From Fidelibacterota bacterium (GTDB taxonomy: Bacteria; Fidelibacterota; Marinisomatia; Marinisomatales; TCS55): DNA of 48,920 bases. The position numbers were made by a program, and so were the translations under genes. The notes beneath the pieces are model-generated. The model saw only the letters and a program-made list of their open reading frames with translations, ran no database searches and was not told where the DNA came from. Where the stretch lies: assembly GCA_030746535.1 (NCBI GenBank), contig JASLML010000006.1, positions 1 through 48,920 on the forward strand. Reading direction: 5' to 3'. Below are positions 40,262-48,920 of the stretch, one piece after another (positions within the stretch are counted from its first letter, which is position 1; each line of letters starts with the position of its first letter).

Positions 40262-42258
40262 TTTAATCCTATCTTGCATATAGCACCTTCAGAGAGGATT
40301 GTTCCCGGTTCGGGATATTGCCAAATAACCTGCCCGGACCCTTCCGCCATTACCTTTAGACCTCTTTTTTTCAGGATTCGCTTAGCTTTTTTCAGACTCA
40401 TCCCGCGCACGTTCGGAACAAAGGAACGGCCGCTGCCGGATTGAACGTTCTCAAAATTCTGTGTTGCAAGGACAATTGGACTGACCGGTTTGGATGATTT
40501 CTTTAGCATGCTGGGATCCTCGGCAAGAATAGGTTCAGGTTCGCGGTTATATTTTTGAGGTACACGTTTAAACGAATCATCCATATTAATAATCCTCTGC
40601 ATCACCTTGCGGAAGACAGGAGCCGCTCCTTGTCCGCCCCAATGGAAACCGTGCGCCGGCTCATCAAGAATAACAACGGCTAGAAGCTGAGGATTTTCGG
40701 CAGGAAAAAATCCGACAAAATTTGAAATGAATTTTTTATCCGAATATTTTCCGTCAATGAATTTTTGCGCGGTTCCGGTTTTTCCGGCAACGGACCATCC
40801 GGGAATTGCGGCATTCATTCCGGTGCCCCGATCAACAGCCTTTACCAAAATATCGCGCATAGTTTTCGAGACGGATTCGGGCATTACTTTCCTGATGATT
40901 TCCGGGCGTTCGGCATACACAACAGTCTGCTTTCCATTTGTATTGGTCTGCATGATTTGATTCACAATCCTCGGTTTTATCAGGAATCCGCCGTTCGCTA
41001 CGGAAGCATATGCTAAGGCAAGCTGCAGAGCTGTTACGCCGACTTCGTGTCCAAGAGATAATTCAGCAAGCGTAATCCCAGACCAGTCTTTCGGTGCTTT
41101 AAGAATTCCCGGTACTTCGCCGGGCAGTGAAATAGATGTGGACATACCGAATCCAAAATCTCTTGCATAGCGGTGCAGTGTGTTTGGCCCGAGCCTGTCA
41201 GCAACCTTTATGACTCCCACATTGCTAGACTGCTCCATGACCTGCGAAAAAGTGAGAAGTCCGAAGTCTTCCCAGTCCTTAATAGTTTGCCCGGCATACA
41301 AAAAGCTTCCGTTCTCACAGTTGAATTCTTCCAAAAGGCTAACTGCATTTCGGTCTAGCGCCGCGGAAGCAGGTACAATTTTAAATGTAGATCCGGGTTC
41401 AAATTGATCCGTAATGGATCGGTTTTTCTGATTTTCAATTGGAGCAAGCCCGGGTCGGTTGGGGTCGAAGTCCGGAAGAGAAGCCATTGCCAAAATGGAA
41501 CCGGTCTGCGGATTCAAAATGATCCCCGTTGCACCTACTGCCTTTGCGCGGTCTATTTGGGACAAAAGTTCCGCCTGCAGGATAGCCTGATAATCCAGAT
41601 CAATTGTCAGCTGAATATTTTTCCCGTCCACCGGTTGTTTGCTCGGAAATCCGTTCTTCGGGTTCAGAGCGCCGCCGTTTGTCTTTTGCTTAACGATCCA
41701 TCCGTTTTCACCGGTTAAGTAGGATTCAAACTGCATTTCAATCCCGGCAATGCCTATGTCATCTACGTTTGTTAGCCCCAAGATTTGAGAAGCGATGTTC
41801 AGGTGGGGATAATACCTACGAGGATTTCTGAGGGTGATGAGCCCTTCCGGAGGATTTTGCAAAATAGAAATACAGTCCTGCCGTTTTACATTTCGTTCCA
41901 AATATGTGAATTTTGATGCATGTAAAATTTTGTTCTTATAATAATCATCAGATCGGTTTCCAATCCCACTCAGAGCTGTCGCGATTTCTTCAGGATTTAC
42001 TTTCGGGTTTGGAACATAAGCGAAAGAATATTGGATAATGTTTTTTGTCAGCGACCTGTTTTTCCTGTCATAAATATTCCCCCGCACAAATGGTATGGGT
42101 TCGGTTTTTTTCGCCTGGGCCATTCCTTTTTCACGGTAACCATCGCCGTCAACGATCATAATTTGAAACAGCCGCATAGAAAGCACCACCCATGTGATAA
42201 TCACGAAACTGGACACAACGGTCACACGGGATCGGTATTTCATAAATGTTTTAGTCAT
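40258..42258 (-). CDS. ftsI: Peptidoglycan D,D-transpeptidase FtsI/PBP3 with C-terminal PASTA domain
   Basis: [33 protein letters not shown] (SxxK-type STFK), [14 protein letters not shown] (SSN), [12 protein letters not shown] (KTG), C-terminal [44 protein letters not shown]. Start likely 42258 ([11 protein letters not shown]), not track start 42384. Confidence 0.95.
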   Translation of the reverse strand: MTKTFMKYRSRVTVVSSFVIITWVVLSMRLFQIMIVDGDGYREKGMAQAKKTEPIPFVRGNIYDRKNRSLTKNIIQYSFAYVPNPKVNPEEIATALSGIGNRSDDYYKNKILHASKFTYLERNVKRQDCISILQNPPEGLITLRNPRRYYPHLNIASQILGLTNVDDIGIAGIEMQFESYLTGENGWIVKQKTNGGALNPKNGFPSKQPVDGKNIQLTIDLDYQAILQAELLSQIDRAKAVGATGIILNPQTGSILAMASLPDFDPNRPGLAPIENQKNRSITDQFEPGSTFKIVPASAALDRNAVSLLEEFNCENGSFLYAGQTIKDWEDFGLLTFSQVMEQSSNVGVIKVADRLGPNTLHRYARDFGFGMSTSISLPGEVPGILKAPKDWSGITLAELSLGHEVGVTALQLALAYASVANGGFLIKPRIVNQIMQTNTNGKQTVVYAERPEIIRKVMPESVSKTMRDILVKAVDRGTGMNAAIPGWSVAGKTGTAQKFIDGKYSDKKFISNFVGFFPAENPQLLAVVILDEPAHGFHWGGQGAAPVFRKVMQRIINMDDSFKRVPQKYNREPEPILAEDPSMLKKSSKPVSPIVLATQNFENVQSGSGRSFVPNVRGMSLKKAKRILKKRGLKVMAEGSGQVIWQYPEPGTILSEGAICKIGLK

Positions 42259-42595
42259 CTGCGTCCAGTATTTCTGACGGATCAATATAAACGGCCACCG
42301 TTTCAGGATGAGCGACAACCATATCCAGTTTTTCTTTTGCCAATGAAGTAATTCGATCCACACGGGATAAGCGAGCAATTTCACTGTTCAATTCTTCGAT
42401 TGAATTTCTAAGTTCATTTACGGTGCCGTTTTGCACCTCAATGCTGACGAGGGTTTCATCAATTTCTGTATAAACCCATAGGTATACGAGAAGGCCAGCA
42501 ATGGAAAGGGTTGTAATTCCAAAGAATAGCAATGTGTGTAAAAATTCTTTTTGCCGTTTCAGTTTCTGGCGTTTTGATTTTGGCGAAGGCATCAT
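42251..42595 (-). CDS. ftsL: FtsL-like division protein
   Basis: 114 aa; basic N-terminus, one TM (LLFFGITTLSIAGLLVYLWVY), coiled coil NELRNSIEELNSEIARLSRVDRITSLAKEKLDMV; lies between rsmH and ftsI. Confidence 0.8.
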   Translation of the reverse strand: MMPSPKSKRQKLKRQKEFLHTLLFFGITTLSIAGLLVYLWVYTEIDETLVSIEVQNGTVNELRNSIEELNSEIARLSRVDRITSLAKEKLDMVVAHPETVAVYIDPSEILDADD

Positions 42596-43491
42596 GCAAT
42601 CCGTTCTGCCGCGCGGAGCTTTGCGCTCCTTGAACGGCTGTTTTCCTGCTGTTCCTGTTCAGATGCAATAGCCGGTTTTTTCGTAAGAATCATCAGTTTA
42701 TCCTGCTGTTTTAGAGATTTGAATGCATGCTTCACCATTCTGTCTTCAAGCGAATGATAGCTCATTATCACAATTCTGCCGCCGATTGCCATTGCACTCA
42801 TGAATTGCTCAAGAAAGGATGAAAGCTTTTCCAATTCACCGTTGACCGCAATTCTCAATGCTTGGAAAATGCGTGCCAATGTCCGGTCTCTGTTTGAAGG
42901 CGGCGTGCTTCTTCTAATGGCTTCCCGCAAATCATCTGTGGATGTGATGCTGCCCATTTTTTTAATCTTTTTAGCGATTTGCCGTGCGCGCCGCTCTTCT
43001 CCGAAATCCCGAAATATTTCGGTGAGTTTATCCGCTGATGAATGTTCAATGAGGTCAGCCGCAGTTTTTCCGGCGGATGCATCAAAACGAAGATCCAGCG
43101 CTGAAGAATGGCGAAAAGAAAATCCTCGACGGGGTGAATCAAGTTGGAGGGAGGAAAGGCCAAGATCCAGAAGTAAGCCGTTCAATTGATCCACCCCCAG
43201 ATGATCGAGGATAGGTTGAAATGTGTCGTAGGACCCGTGGTGCAGGGACAAGGTTGAAGAGGCGTCTGAGAACCGTTTCCGGCAGATGTCCAAAGCCTCT
43301 TCATCGCGGTCAATCCCGATCAGCTTTCCGCTGGTTCCGATCTCCGCAAGAATGTGAGACGCATGGCCTCCCGCACCGACAGTTCCGTCCAGATAAATCC
43401 CATCCGGGCGAATGTCCAGATATTCCAATACTTCCGACACCATCACAGGAATATGGGGCTGCCCGGTTTCCTGCGGTGAATTCAAATGCAT
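42592..43491 (-). CDS. rsmH: 16S rRNA (cytosine(1402)-N(4))-methyltransferase
   Basis: HIPVMVSEVLEYLDIRPDGIYLDGTVGAGGHASHIL, GLLLDLGLSSLQLDSPRRGFSF, IFQALRIAVNGELEKL, IMSYHSLEDRMVKHAFK. Confidence 0.97.
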   Translation of the reverse strand: MHLNSPQETGQPHIPVMVSEVLEYLDIRPDGIYLDGTVGAGGHASHILAEIGTSGKLIGIDRDEEALDICRKRFSDASSTLSLHHGSYDTFQPILDHLGVDQLNGLLLDLGLSSLQLDSPRRGFSFRHSSALDLRFDASAGKTAADLIEHSSADKLTEIFRDFGEERRARQIAKKIKKMGSITSTDDLREAIRRSTPPSNRDRTLARIFQALRIAVNGELEKLSSFLEQFMSAMAIGGRIVIMSYHSLEDRMVKHAFKSLKQQDKLMILTKKPAIASEQEQQENSRSRSAKLRAAERIA

Positions 43492-43955
43492 CAGAGAATA
43501 ATTTTTTCCGCAAGTGTGTCATAATCTGCTGAATCAATCTCAAGATTCGCTTTTTCCATTTTCTTTAAAATGACAGGATCCCAAATCTCTATCTTGTTCA
43601 CCATCCCGATGATAAGAGTGGATTTTTTCAATCCTGCAAATTCTACCAGGGACGGAGTGATTTGAATCCGTCCCTGTTTGTCGTATGTGACCGGCGTGGC
43701 GTACCGAGTTGTATTTCTTATAAATGTTCTGTGAAGAGAAGCGAGGGATGACAGTTCCCTTAATTCCGATTCAATGAATTTCCATTCCGTGAGCGGATAT
43801 ACCCACACGCAGCGGTCCATTCCGCGGGTGATAACGAAAGTATTATCGCTTTCCGCAGAAAGAGCCTGACGGAATTTGGCCGGAATGTTGACCCTTCCTT
43901 TGGCATCGATCGAATATGAATATTCGCCTGAAAATGTGTTTTCTGTTAGTGTCAT
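43491..43955 (-). CDS. mraZ: Transcriptional regulator MraZ
   Basis: FSGEYSYSIDAKGRVNIPAKFRQAL and second AbrB-like repeat TRYATPVTYDKQGRIQITPSLVEFAGL. Start placed at 43955 (MTLTENTF), preceded by a GAGG SD; the track start at 43997 lies in the operator region. Confidence 0.94.
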   Translation of the reverse strand: MTLTENTFSGEYSYSIDAKGRVNIPAKFRQALSAESDNTFVITRGMDRCVWVYPLTEWKFIESELRELSSLASLHRTFIRNTTRYATPVTYDKQGRIQITPSLVEFAGLKKSTLIIGMVNKIEIWDPVILKKMEKANLEIDSADYDTLAEKIIL

Positions 43956-43982
43956 TGCCTCAAATTTGATTAGGGATGATTC

Positions 43983-44027
43983 CCCATAACTACCCACAAT
44001 CTATTTACTATTCCCCACACTTGTCAA
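43983..44027 (-). promoter_or_regulatory. Putative mraZ/dcw promoter with MraZ-box-like TGGG repeats
   Basis: Minus strand TTGACA (44027-44022), N18, TAGATT (44003-43998), with TGGG(G) motifs starting at 44017, 43996 and 43986 (spacing 21 and 10 nt) directly upstream of mraZ. Confidence 0.6.
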
Positions 44028-44119
44028 CATTTATTTATCAAATAACTTGAAATATTTGCGGTATTTACCCGCGGAAGGATGAAATGAGGCGTATTAGTTA
44101 AAGGAAAGGGTGAGGTATT

Positions 44120-44944
44120 TTACTTCGGAACGAAGTATTCGGTCTTCCACGTTTGTGAAGAAGAATCCGCATTAAAATAGACGCGGACAGGATGGGAATG
44201 ATCTTTGAGGGTTGGTTTCGATTCTCCGCTGATCTGAATGTTAATTCCGTCGGATTTATTAAGAAGGATCATCAATTCGTTCGCAAAGGGATGGATGTGA
44301 TAATCGCCCGCAGCCATTGTCTTGTAATCCAATGCATTCTGGTCGGACTTAACCGAATACAGCAATTTATCAATGGAGCTGATTTTTACCTCAAAAGGCG
44401 GCTCTGTCTCTAATTTTCCCTCGTCTGATGATTCCCATGCAAAAAGATGCATTAAATCATTTTCGGTAAGAAAATCTTCCTGAACGGTTTCAACCGGTCC
44501 GGTTTCATCGATGGTGAGAAGCGTTTTTTCGGTATTGATTTTTCGAATGATAAAAATGGCAAAGAGGAAAATTGCCAGAAGAGACAGGCCTTTGGTAATG
44601 TCGGATCGAACCTTTTTCGGTGACCGTGAATCCGGCTGGATTGGCTCTTCATGTTCAATATCCGGAATGGCCGTTTGGGCAGCCGCAGGTTTTGATACTG
44701 GTTTATTGTCCCGCGCTGCAAGCATTTGCTCGAGCTGATTCAGAGATTTCTCCGGTTCGCCCCCAATTTCGATGGTATAGGCTTTTAGAAAAAGGCGGAT
44801 ATACGGCTTTGGAAGAATATCAAACTGGCCGTCCTCGATAGCTCTCAAATAGTCGAGATTTATCTTTGTCTTCTTGTGGATTTCCTCAAGATCAATTTGC
44901 TTTTGTTCGCGAAGTGCTTTGAGTTCTTTGTAAAATTCTGCCAT
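44120..44944 (-). CDS. rodZ: RodZ-like HTH / single-TM morphogenesis protein
   Basis: MAEFYKELKALREQKQIDLEEIHKKTKINLDYLRAIEDGQFDILPKPYIRLFLKAYTIEIG (HTH_25), single TM GLSLLAIFLFAIFII, C-terminal beta domain resembling DUF4115. Start placed at 44944. Confidence 0.85.
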   Translation of the reverse strand: MAEFYKELKALREQKQIDLEEIHKKTKINLDYLRAIEDGQFDILPKPYIRLFLKAYTIEIGGEPEKSLNQLEQMLAARDNKPVSKPAAAQTAIPDIEHEEPIQPDSRSPKKVRSDITKGLSLLAIFLFAIFIIRKINTEKTLLTIDETGPVETVQEDFLTENDLMHLFAWESSDEGKLETEPPFEVKISSIDKLLYSVKSDQNALDYKTMAAGDYHIHPFANELMILLNKSDGINIQISGESKPTLKDHSHPVRVYFNADSSSQTWKTEYFVPK

Positions 44945-44957
44945 AGCGCTCGGAAAA

Positions 44958-45581
44958 TTAACGGGATAAATCCTTGCCGCCAACAGTATTCGGACGATTA
45001 TTTTCAATGCCATTCATGATGCTCGTATACCGCTCGTAAAAAGCAGACAGGGGGAAGCCCATAACATTGAAAAAGCATCCTTCAATGTGATCAATCCAAA
45101 CAGAAAACCGATCCTGAATCCCATAACTCCCTGCTTTATCATACGGCTTGTAAGTATCAATATATTCGTAGATATCTGAATCGCCTAATTCAACGAATGA
45201 TACAATTGTCGCTTCATGAAAGAGTTCGGAAATGTCATGGTGCAGCGATCGGATGGAAACGGCCGTAATCACCTTGTGCTTCTGTCCAGATAAGCAGGAT
45301 AAAATGCGGTAAGCGTCATCCCGGTCCGCTGGTTTTCCGAGAATTTGATCTTTATGTACAACAATTGTGTCTGCACCGATGACAAGAGCATCCGGAAATT
45401 GTTTTGATACAGCTGCGGATTTTGCAGAGGCAAGTTCAGAGGCATATTGCTCGGGAGACTGCCCATTATGTTTTTCCTCGTGTATACCGGACGGTTCAAC
45501 GGTAAAAGCCAGATCTATTTGTTCCAGTAGCTGTTTGCGCCGAGGTGAATGGGATGCTAATATGATTGGAATATCGGTCAT
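44958..45581 (-). CDS. maf: Maf-like nucleotide pyrophosphatase
   Basis: IILASHSPRRKQLLEQIDLAFTVEPSGIHE, VIGADTIVVHKDQILGKPADRDDAYRIL, YKPYDKAGSYGIQDRFSVWIDHIEGCFFNVMGFPLSAF. Confidence 0.95.
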   Translation of the reverse strand: MTDIPIILASHSPRRKQLLEQIDLAFTVEPSGIHEEKHNGQSPEQYASELASAKSAAVSKQFPDALVIGADTIVVHKDQILGKPADRDDAYRILSCLSGQKHKVITAVSIRSLHHDISELFHEATIVSFVELGDSDIYEYIDTYKPYDKAGSYGIQDRFSVWIDHIEGCFFNVMGFPLSAFYERYTSIMNGIENNRPNTVGGKDLSR

Positions 45582-48500
45582 TGAAATTTTGCCGCTGTTT
45601 TTATTTCAGATACTTTCCGCTCACCGGTTTCAGCGGTTATTTCATAAATATAGGATCCGTTTGCGATGCGGTGCCCGAATGCATCTCTACCGTCCCAGTC
45701 TATAGAATGATATCCTGCGCTGAAGTAGTTTTCAATAGATTTGATTTTTCTTCCGCCGAGGGTATAAATGGAAATGGTTACATCTGCGGCTGCCGTTATT
45801 TCGAATGTGAACTGAGTGCTGGTTGAAAAAGGATTCGGGAAATTTAGGACATGGTAAAGATGCAGCTTGTCGGAATCGGAAAGAGAAAGCCGAAGTTCTG
45901 TCTCAGACGGATTGTTGGCATTGTCCCAGGCTTTTACGCTGATAGACAATCCATCAGTAAAATCTGAGAGATTTATTTCCGCGGTACCTGTTTGAATCTG
46001 GTCCAAATCATAGACAAATCCTGATGTCAGGTCTTTTGATGTTTCGGATGCAAGATTGGTGAGTTTAATCTCATGTCCAACTTCGCCCGTGAGGTTTATT
46101 CCCAAAGGATCGGAAATCCTGACAAAAAGTTCATCTTCCTTATATAAATGATCTCCTGACCGAAGCACACGGCGGTTATTTGTTTCAAAGGATATAATCG
46201 GTCCGGTGTTATCAGCCGATTCCGTTCCGCCTGCAAGATGGATATTCGAGAAATAACCGAGCGCCCCTTCGCTGACATCATCACTGGATAAATATATGCG
46301 AAGCAGTCCGGTATTGTCGGAATAGGAAATATCCTTCGGAACCCGAAGCGATCCGCTGAATGATCCGTCGGCCAGCGAAAAACTTCCTCTAAACAATGTT
46401 GCTCCCGGCAGGGAGTAGGTCAATTCCTGTGTTGAGGAAAGAAAATTATACTGCCGAGTTACCGACCGTTTCGCATCCAGCAGAGTCGCGTACCCGGATG
46501 CCGCTGCGCTAGTCTGTCCAGGCCATTGCCCGGAGAATGTGCCTGTTTCGAGCGTTTTGAGCGTGTCCGGAGAAACGGAAGAAATGGCTGCTGTATCCGA
46601 TGGAATGGGAATAGATAGTGCAGGATCACCAAACAGGTGAAACAGCTCACCCGAAGATGCACCTGTTTTTACGGACTGAAGAATGTTTCCGATGGATTGG
46701 TCTGTCACTGTCCCGCTCGGGAATAAGGCATTGAAAATTGCTTCAAGATACACTTGGTTCGAAAAGACGGAAATTGCCCGTGAAGTGGTAATGATTGCAG
46801 CTGCACCGTTCATATTGAGCCGGATTATTTCCTCCGAAAATGATTCGGAGTCCAGCTGATCGAAATGACCCCAGGAACACGTTCCAGCAATCCAGAGCGG
46901 CAGTTTCATTCCGGTATCTATGGATTGCAGGTCGCGGCTTTGGATGATAAGAGATTCCTGTGCCCACTGGCTGCTGGATCCATGCCCAATATAGTTGATA
47001 ATGGCTGTTCCGTCATTCAATGTCTGAAAGAGCGCATCCGTAGCATCCGGCTTGGAAACACCGTACGTGGAAGCATCGCTGACTTCCGGATATTCCAGCA
47101 TATACAATTTCTGCACTTCCACACCTGCAGGCACAATATCATCCAAATCCTCAGAATTATTGGTGTGGCTTTTGCCGGTTGATATTTCATTGAGATCATT
47201 TTCCGGCCGCGCTCCGTCATCGGCAACAAGGGTGACCCTTTGGCGCCACAATCCGGGTACGGGGTTTGACTCATATGAAATCACTTTGGCGATATAATCG
47301 ATAACTTCCGTTTCTGACTGTGCAGGAAATCTCCCGAGCGCAACTTCCGGCATGGTTCCATAAATGGTAGCAAGCCTGTCATCCGTTGCGCGGCTTGACG
47401 AAGACGATCCAACCTGAATGGTCGGCACTTTATTTTTAGATTCCCCGCTGATATTTCGATAATCATAATCCGCATCGCCCAGCAGAAAAATCTGGCTTGG
47501 CTTTGTCGTCCAATTTTCCTGCGTCCATTGGATAAAGAATTTGATAGCGACTGGATCAGCATTCCTGCCGGTAAATTCTGCATAAATATCCTCAAGATTG
47601 ACATACATCGAACTTGCTCTATGGTTTACCAAATCGGCTGCCTCTTCGGCAAACATTTCCGGTCCTATAATAACATGATTCGCGCCTGCGTTCTGCAAAC
47701 GCAGCGATCCAAACGGACTTTCCGTTTTCAATGTTAGATCGGCGACTTCCGTTATGTCATCCAAATCAATGGCAAGAAACCGATGCGTGGTATCAGATGC
47801 AAGGTCAAGCGTAATGGATCCGCCGCCGCCTGCTGAAGCGACCAATAAATTTTCAGGATTAGAAGCATCTGTGATATCCCATACCATGTCCGGCAAGGCA
47901 TCAAACGAAAAGGTGATGGCATTGCCGTCAAGCGGTGCAAAAAATTCATACGATTCGGATGATGTCAATTCCATTCCATAAGATAAATTTATGTAATCCA
48001 CGTATGGTTTTGAATTGGATGATGAAGCTTCATTTTTCAGAAAGAATGTATTGGTTCCTGTACTTAGCGCTGCTGCTGAAAATTCGCCAGTTCTGGAACC
48101 GAGTCCGGACCACGACAGAGATCCCAGTGCTGTGCCGGATGTTGATCCTTGATAAAGCCGAATAAGATGAGATGTATTGGAATTGGAAGTGGAAGATGCT
48201 TCTCCGCCGTAGAGCCCGATATTTATGGATGCAGAAACGGATGTATTTGGTGTGCCAAGAGCAAATGCCCTTGAGTAGGACGTTCCATTTGCAATGGAAG
48301 ATCCAACCCATGCGAGCCCGGATTCAAATGGGTTTAGAAGGTCATATTCGGAATGTTTGACTACAAGTCCGTATGATAAACTCACAACCGATGAAGGTGC
48401 CGATGTTTGAGAATCCATTCGCAAACCGCGCTCGGAAGAGTCATCCGGAATGAACAGCCAGTATGTGTTTTCCGTAAAATATAAATTTTGATGATATTCA

Positions 48501-48920
48501 ACTTCATTGCCGTCATTATCAAATCCGCTCGCACCGCGGCCGTAAAAGAAAAGCGTATCCGAAGCGTCAAGCGTACCGTCATCCTCGCCGCTGAATGTTA
48601 CCGCAATTTCCGAAAGGTTTTCGGGCACCGTTCGTTCCGATTGCGTTCCCTGTGTGATGGCATACGTATAATCTCTTCCCAAACCTGACCCCGTGAATAA
48701 TTGAAAAGACTGCGGATTCAAGGATGAGCTTATGCCGGAGAGCGATAAAATTGTACTGCCCGTGAGAAAATAAATATCATCATTTTTCACAGAGAATGAT
48801 ACCCAGTTTCCCGTTGTTAAAACAGACGATTTTCGCTTTTTAGGAAAAGATCTTGGTGTAAACCAGTTTTTTGCAACATTCCAATTCAGAATTCTTCCGG
48901 ATAAAAAATTTGTCTGGACC
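45578..48920 (-). CDS. porU: PorU-like type IX secretion sortase (C25 gingipain-family peptidase); N-terminus beyond the window
   Basis: QIFLLGDADYDYR, MPEVALGRFPAQSETEVIDYIAKVI, AIINYIGHGSSSQWAQE (catalytic His), LPLWIAGTCSWGHFDQ (catalytic Cys), C-terminal FPNPFSTSTQFTFEITAAADVTISIYTLGGRKIKS...DGRDAFGHRIANGSYIYEI. The frame stays open from 48790 to the right edge. Confidence 0.88.
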   Translation of the reverse strand, partial: VQTNFLSGRILNWNVAKNWFTPRSFPKKRKSSVLTTGNWVSFSVKNDDIYFLTGSTILSLSGISSSLNPQSFQLFTGSGLGRDYTYAITQGTQSERTVPENLSEIAVTFSGEDDGTLDASDTLFFYGRGASGFDNDGNEVEYHQNLYFTENTYWLFIPDDSSERGLRMDSQTSAPSSVVSLSYGLVVKHSEYDLLNPFESGLAWVGSSIANGTSYSRAFALGTPNTSVSASINIGLYGGEASSTSNSNTSHLIRLYQGSTSGTALGSLSWSGLGSRTGEFSAAALSTGTNTFFLKNEASSSNSKPYVDYINLSYGMELTSSESYEFFAPLDGNAITFSFDALPDMVWDITDASNPENLLVASAGGGGSITLDLASDTTHRFLAIDLDDITEVADLTLKTESPFGSLRLQNAGANHVIIGPEMFAEEAADLVNHRASSMYVNLEDIYAEFTGRNADPVAIKFFIQWTQENWTTKPSQIFLLGDADYDYRNISGESKNKVPTIQVGSSSSSRATDDRLATIYGTMPEVALGRFPAQSETEVIDYIAKVISYESNPVPGLWRQRVTLVADDGARPENDLNEISTGKSHTNNSEDLDDIVPAGVEVQKLYMLEYPEVSDASTYGVSKPDATDALFQTLNDGTAIINYIGHGSSSQWAQESLIIQSRDLQSIDTGMKLPLWIAGTCSWGHFDQLDSESFSEEIIRLNMNGAAAIITTSRAISVFSNQVYLEAIFNALFPSGTVTDQSIGNILQSVKTGASSGELFHLFGDPALSIPIPSDTAAISSVSPDTLKTLETGTFSGQWPGQTSAAASGYATLLDAKRSVTRQYNFLSSTQELTYSLPGATLFRGSFSLADGSFSGSLRVPKDISYSDNTGLLRIYLSSDDVSEGALGYFSNIHLAGGTESADNTGPIISFETNNRRVLRSGDHLYKEDELFVRISDPLGINLTGEVGHEIKLTNLASETSKDLTSGFVYDLDQIQTGTAEINLSDFTDGLSISVKAWDNANNPSETELRLSLSDSDKLHLYHVLNFPNPFSTSTQFTFEITAAADVTISIYTLGGRKIKSIENYFSAGYHSIDWDGRDAFGHRIANGSYIYEITAETGERKVSEIKTAAKFQ

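Noticed and set aside
27189-43955. Absence of ddl from the dcw cluster as an anomaly
   Set aside because: ddl is often located elsewhere; not informative without the rest of the genome.
44021-44046. AT-rich ttgtcaacatttatttatcaaataac as a DnaA box/origin element
   Set aside because: No match to TTATCCACA; no dnaA/dnaN or box cluster nearby.
44044-44075. Short inverted repeat GCGG...CCGC downstream of rodZ as terminator
   Set aside because: Only a 4-bp stem with a 7-nt loop and no convincing U-tract.
1-48920. CRISPR arrays, tRNA/rRNA genes, transposases, integrases, phage or defence genes
   Set aside because: No repeat-spacer periodicity, cloverleaf-like intergenic sequence or such protein motifs seen; intergenic gaps are very short.

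Overview
This 48.9 kb window is compact and gene-dense. It looks like chromosome from an FCB-superphylum bacterium, possibly Marinimicrobia-like; that taxonomic guess rests on the T9SS PorU homologue, the PorV-like barrel and the PASTA-tailed FtsI. Most of it is housekeeping. Left to right: (i) a secreted/envelope protein cut by the left edge, followed by a PorV/FadL-like outer-membrane barrel and a convergent LptF/G permease; (ii) a plus-strand block: AGCS alanine symporter, MurQ, phosphomannomutase/phosphoglucomutase, polyprenyl synthase, bifunctional PGI/PMI, DUF151 nuclease; (iii) a minus-strand run: GNAT-dusB-P5CDH-arcA-arcC-sucC-sucD-ndk-SPOR lipoprotein-membrane protein-yceD-rpmF-fabH-fabD-fabG-acpP-fabF-rnc; (iv) a lone plus-strand rpmB with a bidirectional terminator; (v) an almost complete division/cell-wall (dcw) cluster on the minus strand, mraZ to ftsZ, preceded by porU-maf-rodZ. 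I see no CRISPR array, tRNA, rRNA or mobile element. The strongest anomaly is murG: it is split into two ORFs at an A9 tract. A -1 shift there restores the conserved VTGNPVR motif, so the cause is either programmed/transcriptional slippage or a homopolymer error. A second candidate is a tightly coupled arginine-to-succinate substrate-level-phosphorylation gene set (P5CDH, arcA, arcC, sucCD, ndk). I did not find an unambiguous new system of the defence or mobile-element kind.
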